A stretch of DNA of 64,000 nucleotides, taken from Silurus meridionalis. Lineage: Eukaryota; Chordata; Actinopteri; Siluriformes; Siluridae. The notes beneath the pieces were generated by a model. The model did not search any database. It was not told where the DNA came from and worked only from the letters and a program-made list of their open reading frames with translations. Location of the stretch: NCBI RefSeq assembly GCF_014805685.1, contig NC_060885.1, positions 30,724,632 to 30,788,631 of the forward strand, read 5' to 3'. Made by a program: the position numbers and the translations under genes. Of the stretch, positions 8,857 through 21,342 are shown piece by piece (position 1 is the stretch's first letter; every line of letters begins with the position of its first letter).

Positions 8857-11578
8857 GTCAGTGAAATTCGATTACTCGTCGATGAAAGTGACCGACTCTT
8901 TGTGTCATTGCTTTAGATCCTTTACTCAAACATGGGTATCTCGGCCAGATTGAATTAATGCCCGATCTGCTGATATTATGTGTGTCTTTGCTAATGCTGC
9001 GCTAATGGCCGTGACCAAAAACATTTCATTAGCTGCAAAACAAGCTTTTGATTAAGATATTTTTGGGCAGATTTGGCAAGGCATTTGGCTTCGGGCCATT
9101 TTCCATTAACATTATCTCTGCTGTGTCTAGCCGATCTGAATCTGCCCCATATCCTTTGTGAATTACCACAGAAAGGGCCTTTCATTATAGAACATATCAA
9201 TGCAATACAATACACTTAATCACTTTGCTTAAGACTTTTTCACTACGGAATATTAATTATTAATCATGTCATTATTAAATCACATTAGAATTGCTAGAAT
9301 AGTGAATTCCCTTTTCATTAAATTCCATGCATCACTTGCTCAAGTTGGTTTTTATGACACTTTCCAAAAAAATATTCATGACACTATATGAAATGTATTT
9401 TAACTCCAGTTAAAAGAGGAGTACAGTTTAGTCGAGATTAATCTTGTTTTAATTAAAAATGCAAGAGTGAGGACTTTCTTGACCGTCTAGAGGATGAGGC
9501 TGTTTTAATAAAAGTTATGGTTTTAGAATAGCGTTACGGTTTAGGAGATGTTTTTTTTAATAACTTAATATGAATCTAAGTTTGTTTGAACCGTGCCTTG
9601 ATGCTGCTGTGCTAACCTTCTCTGCAAGTTAATTCACAGTATTTGCATTTAAAGCTCTACTTAGACTTTTGTAAATGGCTCTGGTTTCATGATCAAAACG
9701 TGTAACATTTATTCAATGCTTTTTCAGTCTACTTTAGTTCTTATGTTCCTTTCTGTAATGAAAAGTAGTTTTATATTTGAAGACAGGCTTGGAAACCCTG
9801 TTTGATGTCATGGACTCCCAGCTAATTTTATTTACTCTCTATTATCATTATAATGATCATTTTATGATAATTATCATCATCATGGAAACTATATGGAAAA
9901 AAGACCTGGAGTAAAGCGACAAACCAGACCCGGCTAACGTGGTTATAGAAAACGTACTGGTTTGGTCTGAAAGTAAAAATTTCTTTTTACCGTGCACATC
10001 ATTTATCGATTTGCCATTTTTTATTATTTTATTTTATTAACACCTGAACGCCACAGTGGAATCACACACCAAATGGACACACCACATTAGCTAAGTTTTA
10101 GCGCATTGTTCACTTCACATCCAAATCAAAAGCAATGAGCAATAGAGTTTAATTAGGATAATTATCACATATCAGGCTTTCTTTTTACAATTTCTGTTTG
10201 ATTCCTGGTAATGTCTTTATGAAAAACCCGGGCTGAATAGCTTCAATTGGACACCACTGACGCCTGTCAACTTGTCAGCAACAGTTGAAATTTTTTAAAA
10301 CTAATTTTCTCTTTTTGAGGTTGAGATACTATGGATGAGATATCTTTCAATCTTATTGCAGCTTACTAACACCTTTACATTTCTGTCATACAGATGAAAA
10401 GGCCACATTTGCACCATTCAGAGCCTTTTTATAGGCCATGACACATAGGATTGGAATGGATCTTTACAGCATCCATTACACCGAAGAGACCCTATACCAC
10501 ACATGCTTGTCTCACATCTTATATTATGAAAGCAATTTATTTATGATAAGTTTTATATTATTAGATATTTTCGTTTTGTATTATTTATTACCATGTTAAA
10601 AGTTGGAGATATGTTTCGTTTCTTCCTTTCGGACATTTTTATCAGTCAGGAAATCGGCTCCACGAGCGGGCGAATCTGAGCTGCTCAGCTGCAACAGAGT
10701 CAGTAGGGTTGATTGAAGGGAGGTGAAGGCTTGTCAAAGTACTCATTACAGTTCACCTTGTAGGCACTGAGGAGCTTTACAACTCACAAACCACTTCTTT
10801 AATATGATGCATGTTGTGTTAGAAGGTTAAGCCAGTGAGTTAAGAATGTGTTTGTTCTTTCGGGCTGGTCGAGTGATTTAGCGCTGCAGGAAAAGCACGG
10901 CGATTTTACACATCATACTCATTACTCCTATCAATCAGCTCATACCAAATGCACTCCATCCTTCATTCGGTCCGGTCTGCATTTATTTCTTTGACAAACT
11001 GCGAGTCAGAATGAGGCATTTGATATGTGTGATGTGGCTGCAAATGTCCACACTCAAGGACATGGTGCGCTGGTGCATTTCAAACACACTTTGTTTGAGA
11101 TGATTTATGTCGAACGATGACATTCAGCATCCGGAAACCGAGTCTATTAGCTGATAAAGGCGGCCAGTATGAGCTACCATGGATTCCTGAGCATTCTGCT
11201 ATTTTATATATAATGCTAGTCACTGTAAAAGGAATTAGAAAATGTGTGGAAACAGTTCATTCAACAGTTCATTCATTAGTTTTACCCTGTGAACACTGTG
11301 ATAGGATCAGGATTTCAACTTGTCAGCAGGGTGAAGCCTGGAGTCTCCAGACAATACAATTTAAAGGAGCTGTTTGTCATTTTATAGCCTTCTGCATACT
11401 ATAGTGATGGACATGAATAAATAAAGGTTGCATCTCCATGTAAATCTGTACAGTATATCCCATGTGTGCTGCTCCTAGTGGAGACAGAGCTTATTTCTGG
11501 TCCAGAAATATGTAGATGTACTCTTAGATGAAGAAAGTTGTATGAATCATAGGTTTAAAAGTGTACTACTGGTAAAAG

Positions 11579-12167
11579 TGGGTGGTTTTTACTCTCCTGC
11601 TGGTAGGAGTGGGTGATTTTTAGCCCCATGTTAGTAGAGTGGGTGGTTTTTACTCTCCTGCTGGTAGGAGTGGGTGGTTTTTAGCCCCAATGTTAGTAGA
11701 GTGGGTGGTTTTTACTCTCCTGCTGGTAGGAGTGGGTGATTTTTAGCCCCATGTTAGTAGAGTGGGTGGTTTTTACTCTCCTGCTGGTAGGAGTGGGTGG
11801 TTTTTAGCCCCATGTTAGTAGAGTGGGTGGTTTTTACTCTCCTGCTGGTAGGAGTGGGTGGTTTTTAGCCCCATGTTAGTAGAGTGGGTGGTTTTTACTC
11901 TCCTGCTGGTAGGAGTGGGTGGTTTTTAGCCCCATGTTGGTAAAGTGAATGGTTTTTACTCTCTTGCTGGTAGGAGTGGGTGGTTTTTAGCCCCATGTTG
12001 GTAAAGTCTGTGGTTTTTACTCTCTTGCTGGTTGAAATGGGTGTTTTATAGCCCCCATGTTGACAAAGTGGGTGGTCTTAAGTCGCCTGGTGGTAGAAGT
12101 GGGTGTTTTTTTAGCCCCATGTTGGTGGAGTGGGTGGTTTTTACTCTCTTGTCAATTTAATATGGTG
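11579..12167. repeat. 61-bp minisatellite (two ~30-bp half-units)
   Basis: The unit alternates gtgggtggtttttactctcc with gtgggtggtttttagcccca. About ten units are recognisable, the first six nearly identical and the rest increasingly diverged. The array continues as decayed units after the LINE insertion, to about 12765. No spacer variation of the CRISPR kind. Confidence 0.93.
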
Positions 12168-12187
12168 TTACTCAGCCCCCCCCCCAA

Positions 12188-12376
12188 ACAATGATGAAGA
12201 TGGAGCCACCAGGTAGGAGGAAAAGAGGAAGGCCAAGGAGGAGGTTTATGGATGTGGTGAGGGAAGACATGCAGGTAGTTGGTGTGAAAGAGGCAGAAGT
12301 AGAGGACAGGGTGGTATGGAGACGGATGATCCGCTGTGGCGACCCCTAATGGGAGCAGCCGAAGAAGAAGAAGAAG
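12188..12376 (+). pseudogene. LINE 3' end inserted in the minisatellite
   Basis: A 189-base 5'-truncated copy with an open frame to the natural stop. It reads MKMEPPGRRKRGRPRRRF, then MDVVREDMQVVGVKEAEVED and RVVWRRMIRCGDP, with the stop codon at 12347-12349. A short tail and a (GAA)n end follow. The flanks carry a duplicated ttactcagccccc (12168 onward and 12377 onward), read as the target-site duplication. It is the best copy in the window for seeing the end of the LINE protein. Confidence 0.85.
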
Positions 12377-12764
12377 TTACTCAGCCCCCAATGTTGGCAA
12401 AGTGGGTGGTTTTTAGTCTCCTGCTGTTGGTAATAGGTGTTTTTAGTCTCCTGCTGGGAGGTTGGGATTTTTTGTTTAGTCTCATATTATTAGGAATAAT
12501 TTTTGTGTATTGCTTATAGGAATAGGCAGTGTTTACTCTACTGTTCATAGGAGTTGGTTGTTTTTTCATGTTTCTGCTTATGAAATGGGTGTTTTTTTTA
12601 GTCTCGTGTTGCTGGATTGGGTGGTTTTTAGTCACATGCTGCTGGATTTTAAGTCTCGGTTTGATTTTAATATGCTGGTGGATGGGGTGGTCGGTGGTGG
12701 TGTTTACTCTCCTGCTACTAGGACTGGGTGTTTTTTTTATCTCCTGATAATCATTTATACTCTT
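12377..12764. repeat. Decayed continuation of the minisatellite
   Basis: Half-unit remnants such as aagtgggtggtttttagtct, aataggtgtttttagtctcc and gattgggtggtttttagtca recur at irregular spacing. It ends where the 12783-12935 SINE begins. Confidence 0.75.
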
Positions 12765-12782
12765 ATGTTGGGCAGGATCGGT

Positions 12783-12935
12783 TAGGGTTGCACAAGCCTT
12801 AGTGCCGGTCCCAAGCCCGGATAAATGGGGAGGGTTGCGTTAGGAAGGGCATCCAGCGTTAAAACGTGCCAAATCAAACATGCGGATGGTCCGCTGTGGC
12901 GCCCCCTAATGGGAGAAGCTAAAAGAAAGAAAGAA
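12783..12935 (+). mobile_element. 5'-truncated SINE of the tRNA-Glu family with 18-bp TSD
   Basis: Body and tail match the SINE at 49430-49652 (agtgccggtcccaagccc, ggttgcgttaggaaggg, ccgctgtggcgcccc). The head is missing. Flanking repeats atgttgggcaggat.ggt occur at 12765-12782 and 12936-12953 with one mismatch, marking the insertion. It sits at the decayed right end of the 61-bp minisatellite. Confidence 0.87.
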
Positions 12936-13025
12936 ATGTTGGGCAGGATTGGTCATAATTTCTTTAGAAGTGGGATTATAAACCAAACCTCTGCTCTCCT
13001 TTAGTAGAAAGACAACAGCAAAATC

Positions 13026-13029
<4 letters not shown>

Positions 13030-13072
<43 letters not shown>
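13030..13072. repeat. (GA)n microsatellite
   Basis: An uninterrupted GA run just right of the minisatellite and SINE block. Confidence 0.95.
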
Positions 13073-13075
<3 letters not shown>

Positions 13076-13400
13076 TAAGTGCCCTTGTACGGTCTTTAAG
13101 CAACAGACCATTAGGAGTGTTTCAAACTGAAAGCAAAGTGTAATTTCCCCAAACACACTCATGTTTAATGGTAAAATCAATTGCCCTAGGACCGTTAATG
13201 TGAGTGTCCTGAACTGATTAACTAGCTGTGAATCGCTGGTATGCTGAATTCGGTCATCGTAAGATCAATGTGAATCTGAGGGCTTGACAGTGACGCGGTT
13301 GTTTTTACCTTCTTTCCAAGAGATGGTTTGTTAGATTTACATAATACAGACAAGAAATCCATTATATATCTTCTGTTGATGTAATAAAACTCAATGAAAA

Positions 13401-13401
<1 letters not shown>

Positions 13402-13442
<41 letters not shown>
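13402..13442. repeat. (CA)n microsatellite
   Basis: A CA run; a second, longer one lies at 13569-13623. Confidence 0.96.
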
Positions 13443-13445
<3 letters not shown>

Positions 13446-13564
13446 TTGTAAGAGGCAGAAAACGAACGTGTAGAGTTAACACAGCAGGGTGTTTGGGTGC
13501 AATCCACATTCACCAGACATAACAGTCTCTTTTATTGTTTTTGATGTTGCTTTTAGCATTTGTG

Positions 13565-13568
<4 letters not shown>

Positions 13569-13623
<55 letters not shown>
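13569..13623. repeat. (CA)n microsatellite
   Basis: A CA run of about 55 bases. Confidence 0.96.
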
Positions 13624-13625
<2 letters not shown>

Positions 13626-14581
13626 TCATTTAGGCTGACGCTCCAATGATAATCATAGAATGTGGATCCTAATGTGATTTAATGTGAGTGTGTGCTCTTC
13701 AATCATATTTTCTCTCTGTACAATTTGTGTGTGTTTGTGTGTGTTTGTGTGCATGTGCATGTTTGTTCCTGGGTGTCCTCTGTGGGAGTGCATGTCCTCA
13801 GGGACTCGTATTATTAGTTGAGTAATTAAGATAAATGCATTTTTAATTGCCAGGGTAATATGTGTTAATGAGCTCAAGAGTGGAGATTAGCATATCCAGC
13901 ACACTTGCATTCTTTCTGACTCATGCTTCCCCTTGCTTTCCCTCACCGAGTGCAGCTAAGAGGTTGCTCAGAAGCTGTTTGGTGTATTATCACGTTAGTA
14001 ATCACTTAGTATGCTTGCTTCAGATCGGATCCCATGCTCCTACTACATGTTAAATTCAATTCATTTATTTCTCTTTCTGGATGAAAGGGTTTAGGACATC
14101 ACTATTGCACTTGACTTCAGAGGCATGATTCGCTTTTCAGAGCTTCCCAACCTGCTCTCTGTCTGCTTCAGAGACTTTTGAGAAGGCTTTGCGGCATTTC
14201 AGGTGGAAAATGTTCTCTCAGAGTATTGAACTGCGGGTGAAACTGAGGGTAGGCTCCCATCCTGCAGAGGCGTGGGGCAAGCACAGCTTGGTGATTTTCT
14301 TACTCGGACACATCAATTAAACCTGGCACTTACCAAGTGTTTTAAAGTTTAGAAAAAAGATTTTGATAATGTATATAATGGCACAGTGATAGTCAGCGTT
14401 GATTGTGTCATCTTGCCCCCCAAGAAAAGGAAAGGAAAGGCAAGGTGCTTTATACTTGTCACATGTACTTTACAGTACAGAAATTCATCAATAAGTAATT
14501 TTTATAGCGTGTTTAAAAGTTACATCGCAAACATTTTCCTAACATGAATATTGGAATATAAATGAATCAATAAATTAATTA

Positions 14582-14585
14582 ATTA

Positions 14586-14632
<47 letters not shown>
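14582..14632. repeat. (TAA)n microsatellite
   Basis: A TAA trinucleotide tract preceded by AATT units and followed by AAAT units. Confidence 0.94.
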
Positions 14633-14634
<2 letters not shown>

Positions 14635-14684
14635 TAAATAAATAAAACAAGTATCACAGATACAGCACAAAAAAAAAAAATTTA

Positions 14685-14960
14685 TCTAAATAGGAAGAAA
14701 ATTCCAAAGTTTTGGTACATGTGAGGAAAAAGTCTGATCCCTCCTAGAACGTAAACGGGTAGGAGGAACATCTAAAATACCAAAATCAGAGTAGCTGAGA
14801 TGCTTTGGAGTATAGACAGTTAAATGTTGCGAGGCCTATACCATGTAGGGCCTTATAGTTCAGCATAAGAATTTTAAAATCAATCCAGAATTGAACAGTG
14901 AGCCAATGCAATGATTCCAAAACAGGAGAAATATGCTCACCAGACCTGGTCTTTTTCACA
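14685..14960 (+). mobile_element. Fragment of the long TCAAG-type element
   Basis: It shows gaaaattccaaagttttggt, ctatac.catgtagggcctt and aacagtgagccaatgcaat. These follow the same order as the end of the element at 55163-56220, though the two are strongly diverged. Confidence 0.5.
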
Positions 14961-14974
14961 ATCCCCTTTCTTCG

Positions 14975-15118
14975 CATATCCCATATGTTAGGAAGCTGGG
15001 GTCAGAGTGCAGGTTCAGCCATGATACAGCGCCCAATTTGGGTTTAGGGCCTTGCTCAGTAGCCCCAAGAGTGGCAATTTGGCAATAAGCCAGAACCGTA
15101 ACCACTGACCTGTCACCT
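14975..15118 (-). mobile_element. SINE family 3 copy
   Basis: It shares the head region with family 1 but has its own body: taggaagctggggtcagagt, gccatgatacagcgccc, ccccaagagtggcaattt. The region where a B box would lie is eroded. Confidence 0.7.
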
Positions 15119-16299
15119 CTACATAAGACTCAGAAAGGGGAGGGGATATAGAGTTTAATGGCCACTGGTAGGAAAACCATTAGTGCCATTCTGTGGATGT
15201 CTATGGTGGTCCCATTCTATGGCTGAATATGCTCCGGTAGGAAGTTTCCTCAGCATTCTCCTCTCAGACACCTCAAACAGAGACCATCCATCCATCTCCA
15301 CTTCCATGACAGAGCCTGCTTTCCTAATAAACTTGTTAAATCATGAAACTGTTCATGTTCTTATGTCCTCCAGGCCTGGCATTATGCCCTCTTGCCTTAA
15401 AGCAAGACAGGAATTTGGAAGAGATGGTTATTTCAGTACCAGTACCGGTTCTGATGCCAGAGTCAAACTCAAATACTTATTAAAAATAAGGAAATAAAAT
15501 GTAATGAAGTCGAAATGAGAGATGAGATTGAGTTAACCCATGACATGGCTCGAGAAGAGGTTAATGTCTTGACTATAGAGCTTTCTGATTCATAATTTTT
15601 GTTTTGAACGTCTGTATGAAAATTGTAAACACTTAATGAATCATAATTCTAGGAGACAGAAATGTTTACCCATAAGTCATTAAATACAAAAAAAAAAAAA
15701 CCTGATTGTAATTTTAACTGGAGAGAGAAAGAGAATTAAACTTGCTGGAGTATGCACTGGAGTCGATTCAAAATAGAAAATGAACCTCATTTTCTCCTCT
15801 GCTGGCCAAAATACAAATCAGTAGGCTTTGGGAAACAATAACATCGGATTCTTTTTTTCGGAAAAGTTCAATACTCGGAAAGGGAAGATAAATATGTGTC
15901 AAATCGCTGCCTAATATATTAGGAATGGCACATAAGAAAACGTTATTATGCACCGACGAAACCTTTTTTCTACATAATACGATCCTCCTTCACTAAAGCT
16001 AACAGACACAGAGGCCACACCCCCCCTTTTAAATACAATAAACACGATCATAATGATTTTGGAGAGCGTAGTTATCCCAGGCAAAGTAGAGAACATTAGA
16101 CAAATTAGTATTTTGGTCTCATAACCTGTCGGAGTGTTATGGCACTTGTGTATCGGCTTCTTCATGAGCTTTAGGAGATTCAATTGGATTCAGGTTCACT
16201 TGTAAATCACTTTGGATTAAAGTATTTGCCGAAAGAAAAAACGTAGGTATAAGGTATTACTGAATGCCAAAAAGCCTTGTAAAAGAAATGAAACAGGAA

Positions 16300-16301
<2 letters not shown>

Positions 16302-16370
<69 letters not shown>
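16302..16370. repeat. (GT)n microsatellite
   Basis: A GT run of about 69 bases followed by a short GA run. A GTGGCT hexamer tract lies nearby at 16506-16531. Confidence 0.96.
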
Positions 16371-16372
<2 letters not shown>

Positions 16373-18324
16373 AAAGAGAGAGAGAGAGAGTTCAAGTGTA
16401 AACTGTATGAGTATGTATAGTGCTGCTGGCACAATGTCACAGCTGTGACCTCTGAGCTTCTTAAAACCACAGGCCATGTTGAACCTGTGTGTGTGTGTGT
16501 GTGTGTGGCTGTGGCTGTGGCTGTGGGTGTGGGTTCTGCAAGTAGGAGAAAAGTGTACCAGATGTGTGACTTGTGTGTCCGTCCTCTTGGCAGTCTCGAA
16601 AGGGTCTTCAAAGTGCACTCATGTCTGATGAATACATGATGAAGCGCCACAGGAGAATGAGTTTTATGGAAAAAAAAAAAATGAAAAAGACACTCCTAGA
16701 TATAACCTGCTAAACCTTTCAGCTACGCTGGCCTTAAGGGCTAACGTTAAAGCCTGGTGAAATCAGTCTCGCGTCCAGAAGGAGATAAAAGGAGGATTTA
16801 AGATTCTCAACTCCCATCAGGAGCCCCATTTACATAGTGAGTGGTATCACAGCAGTTACAGTTCTGCAATAGTGACCACGTGGGTCTGAGTTCAAATCCC
16901 AGCCTTGGCAGAAAGCCTTCAGATTTTTCTCCATGTCATGAATTTTAAGAATGGATTCAGCTTCATGTTCTGGTCCAGTTAGCTTTAAGTACATAAAGGA
17001 CATTGGGAGTTGCTGCTATTCTTGACTGTAGTGATTCCAGTTCCAGATGTTTTCAGTAACCATGATGATTATTTCAGTATCGACCAGTACAGCTGCTGAT
17101 TTTTGACAAAAAACCCTTTGACACCTTAATGACTGAAGATAATTAATTTACTTTTCAGATATTTAGATCACAAGTTCAACTCTTAATAATGCCATAGCCA
17201 TTTGTGACCCACAGTCAAATTGAGCGTAATTGGCTGTGGTCCCATGGTGGTAAAGAGACTTGCTCACCCCTGTCGATAAGAGCGACCTTAGACCATCACA
17301 GACATCTGTGCTTACATTGCGATTACAGAAGTGGACACTTAGGGCAGATAGAGGCAATTATAAACAAAATTGCCCCTTTTAGCGGACATTAAGTGCACTT
17401 TTGCAGGTATACAGCTACTTAATTCATCGTCCATCTCTTTCTAGGGTTCAGCAGCAATATTGTGGGTTTTTTTTTTTTTATATGCCTCAGTATCGGCGAA
17501 AAACAGTCGACAAGACATAAATACCCAACCAACCATGGTGCTGTGGCAGCTGGAGAAAACTGTCCCTGATATAGCAAGAAAGAAGATTAATACATAAAAT
17601 ATTATGGAGAAAAATATTTTTTGGTCTCAGGTTTATATTCCAAGTTGAGGTAAACAATCAGACATACCTACAGATGTAACGCAGCCAGTTGCTCAGGATG
17701 TGTGTTCAAAGTGTGCCAAAACCAGAGACATGTGCCAGTTAATTATGATGATCTACCACCAGGAGGCGAGATCTTAATTGGACACATTGCATATCTCAAG
17801 AATTCCCTTTTTTTTTTTCAGATACACTTTAAAAAAAACTTTAAAAAATGCTCAGCCTACTTATCCTTGAAACTCAAAATCACTCACTTACATTTGAATA
17901 TATTGCTTTGTCCACGAATATATATTAAATTATTCCCAATAGTCCATGCTCTTCATTTCATCGGGTTTCTCCCGGGTGGGCTGCCGCAAGGAGCAGCACC
18001 AACAGGTGTAATTTTAGATTGGAGATTCTATCCAATCAGATTTCAGCCGTCACATCACGATTTGCCGTAAGACCAGCAGAAATGAACAAAATACGCTCTT
18101 GGTAGCTTCAAATCCAAGTTTAACCAATCAGAATGCGATTGACATTTTCACAGCCTTTAGTTGCAAACTACACAAGTTAAAATATATTTGTGCGGATTTA
18201 ATAGCTGTTTTTTTATTTTTTTATTCCACAACGATATACAGAGGAGAAGAAACTGGTCTCAGATGCATGAGATACATTCACAAGACAGAGTTCTCATGAA
18301 AAGCTGGGCATCGTGAGGAATAAA

Positions 18325-18680
18325 ACTATTTAAAACAGTTAAGCTTTTTCATTACCTATTTATACTTTTGCGTCTGTAGAATTTGCACAAAAACACACAC
18401 TTGCCTTCATTTTAAATCCCCAGGAAAACAGTAATGATTGCAAACAAATGCATTTTATGACGTTAATATTGATGCTTCTGCTAGAGATGATGTATGCAGT
18501 CAGTGTAGCTGTGGCTAAAGTGAAAGGAAACTAGTTGATTTTGTTCACTGGGCTTCTCGCTTTAGTTTCTTTAAAATATTCATGGTCTCTGTAGCCATGG
18601 TATTTTGATGATGGTATTAAGCAGTGAACTGATTCAGGTGCCACTGAATATATAGGTGTGAAATGCACAGCCTGCCACTA
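18325..18680 (-). mobile_element. cagtggcagg-ended dispersed element, partial
   Basis: On the minus strand the end is tagtggcaggctgtgcattt. The body includes the segments near tagctgtggctaaagtgaaa and agagatgatgtatgcagtca read on the plus strand, matching the copies at 7671-8265 and 53529-54085 in reverse. It may extend left to about 17.98 kb. Confidence 0.65.
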
Positions 18681-18839
18681 GAGGGCACATATTGTTACTT
18701 AAAGTCATTCATAGCCAGATTCTGAATAAATATTTATGTAATTTTGGTGTTTTCAATTATTTACAATGATTTGTAAAAGTCATACATATTAGAGACTATG
18801 TGTTTAGGTCAACAATATGCTTGTGTTGTTTAGTCCGAG

Positions 18840-18842
<3 letters not shown>

Positions 18843-18901
<59 letters not shown>
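18843..18901. repeat. (CA)n microsatellite
   Basis: A CA run of about 59 bases; another shorter one lies at 19061-19094. Confidence 0.96.
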
Positions 18902-18904
<3 letters not shown>

Positions 18905-19058
18905 ATGATTGTTATGGCTACTTGTCCACCTGGCAGACTCCTAAGTGTAGCACTGCTTGAGCTCTGTCATGTTCTTCAACAGGATCTTTATCTTACGACT
19001 CTGTAGCTTTTCAATTAGCTACAGGAAAACTGGACTCAATCCTGATAGCTGCACTAAT

Positions 19059-19096
<38 letters not shown>

Positions 19097-19666
19097 CTCA
19101 TTTGCCACTTGCTTTGTGCAGCCTATTTAGAGGCAGTAAGCTGTGACTGTTGCTGGCAGCAGTGTGTGTGTGATCTGGAAAATCCGCTTTTTCCATTCTT
19201 TCTCAGTAAAGCATTCATGGGTGATATCTGAAAAGCACGATTCCAGCTTTCTTTTTTTTTTTTTTTTTACATTTTATCTTTAATAGAATCTTGTTAGGTC
19301 TTGTCTAGCTCTTTTCCCAAAGCTGCTCTTTCCTTTCCGCCATGTACAAGAATCAGAACCAGTTGCACTGCATCATCGTGATCTTTATCCAGACACCATC
19401 CGACACCATCCATGTTTCTAATATGTAAAAAGGGGAAAGTGATGTTTGCTGAAGCATGCCCATGTCACTCGCATTCAGACATCTAGAGTCAGGTCTAGAA
19501 TTCGGTCCTGATGAGCTGAAATCGCTCCAAGAATACAGATGACACTTTTTTTTTCTAGACAGATCAAAGATCACAGTCTTTTTCATGACGTTGATTATCT
19601 CTCCAGGGTCCGAGTGCTCTGGATAGAGTGTTGCCTTATGACCCAACTAATAAATTGTAAGGCATA

Positions 19667-19669
<3 letters not shown>

Positions 19670-19709
<40 letters not shown>
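19670..19709. repeat. (CT)n microsatellite
   Basis: A CT run ending in a short T tract. Confidence 0.95.
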
Positions 19710-19718
<9 letters not shown>

Positions 19719-20149
19719 CTCTCACTCTGTTTCTCTCTTACAGATTCTCTCTGATCGTGATCGCTAAAACAGACAACGCTTTCATTTTTAATCCACATCC
19801 TGGCAGACACACATAGCCGTGTTTTCCTCGTTTCAATTCATCCATTGCGGCATCACTCTTGACTAAAGCCTTTCAGAAATGGCCTTGATCTACTCGGTTT
19901 GTTTTGTATAATCTATTCCAGTTTCAATAACTGACTTCATTTTTTTTTTACCAAATGCAGAAAAACATACAACTACAAGGGCATTAATTCTATACCATCA
20001 GCTGCTGTGTGTAATAATTAAGGTGGTTTTATGCTTATAGAATAATTAGACATTAGTTTAGAATCTTGTGTTGTCTTACATTGATTTTTGATGAACAAAT
20101 GTTCTGGAACAAATAGATTTCATAAGTAAATAACACCTAATATTTGTCT

Positions 20150-20740
20150 TTCAGTGGTGTCCTAACTGAATCAGTCCACCTCTTAATACCATCATTATGA
20201 CCCCACGACTATGGAAACCATCAGTATTATAGTGAAACGCAGTATAACAGAGCTGCATCACAGACAGGAATCTCATACAACGATGAATGAATGGCTTTTC
20301 TAACGCAATGAACACAATTCAACAAATCTTCTTTCACTGTAGCCACAGCTGCACCGCCCACATACATCATCTCTAACAAAAGTATCAATTTTAACCTCAT
20401 AAAATGAGCCCTTGTTTTTTTTTTGTTTTTTTTTTTCTTTTTTGTCCTTTACATTTTCTTATGGATTTAATATGAGCAAATGGTGTGTTTTTGCAAATTC
20501 TACAGAAAGGGGTTCTATAAAAAAAAAGATTAACAACCTGTTTGAACTGTTTTGGCCCGACTTTTCCTCACTATGTCCAGCTTTAAAAAAAAAAAAAAAG
20601 AAAGAAAGAAAATTTGAAAATGTCCCTGTAAGTTTATCCGCGACCGAATCAATTTCTTCTCCTCTTTCAGCCATTGTGGAATGCAGTTGCTGCAGATGTG
20701 GTTTAATAAACTTTAAGATTAAGTATTGCACTCCATTGCC
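20150..20740 (+). mobile_element. cagtggcagg-type dispersed element, end missing
   Basis: It starts inside the family at cagtggtgtcctaactgaat, then shows ttaataccatcattatgacc, gcatcacagacaggaatctc and ttctttcactgtagccacag. A long A-rich run lies inside it. The family terminal repeat is absent. Confidence 0.68.
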
Positions 20741-20924
20741 AATTCTAATTTGTTTTTCTGAATTTCGATGCTTTGCATCTTGTTGTATGGCTTCTATATT
20801 GCTGCTCCTGACGACTTCTGGAGTTACCCCTGCCCTGGGAGATATTTGGTTATGTCACCAATGTCGAGTGTCGACAGCAGATTTCATTTAATCAGCTGAC
20901 TCCTATAAACGCTATGTAATGCAT

Positions 20925-21342
20925 TCCACAGGAACCCGAATTGAGTAGTACATCTCATAATCCCTCTGGTCCGTTCATTGTTTTGTCACTCCTATAGATG
21001 CTACACAATGCAACCGATCAATTTTTTTTTTGTTGTTTCTCTTGACATTACTGTTACAAAAATGTTCGGAGTCACGTGACAAAAGAACTAATGCCACAGA
21101 CCAGAAGATATGTACAAAATAAGGACATAATTATTATTATAACTTGTATTCAGCTGCATTGTCATAGTTTCATTATTGGAACTACAAAGTTTGTGTATGT
21201 AGACTTGTTGGGGGAATCTGCTTATTGAATATGTAACATTTGATATTATTTCTTATCAGAAAAAGAAATAAATCAAATGACTCAATAAAGATTCGAGAAA
21301 AAAGATTCAAGTCACTGACATGATCCGATCTTCCGATCCCTG
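20925..21342. mobile_element. Partial copy of the tagtgat-ended element
   Basis: It shares tgctacacaatgcaac, cttgacattactgttaca, cacgtgacaaaagaacta and ggaatctgcttattgaat with 59845-60414 in the same order and direction. The left end is missing. The right end decays after gatccgatcttccgatccc. Confidence 0.68.

Noticed and set aside
9841..9885. A palindromic AT-rich motif as a regulatory site
   Set aside because: The tattatcattataatgatca stretch is partly self-complementary, but such AT-rich palindromes are common in this intron and nothing nearby gives it a role.
11579..12167. A CRISPR-like array
   Set aside because: Units are contiguous minisatellite repeats without unique spacers, in a vertebrate intron.
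16207..16650. A 147-codon minus-strand open frame (also similar frames at 1371, 22933, 36119, 37656)
   Set aside because: These frames are driven by microsatellites translating as runs of TH, CV, LS or IY, with no domain or codon signal.
20412..20891. A 159-codon plus-strand frame
   Set aside because: It lies mostly across a non-coding dispersed element and homopolymer runs (T and A), and shows no domain.
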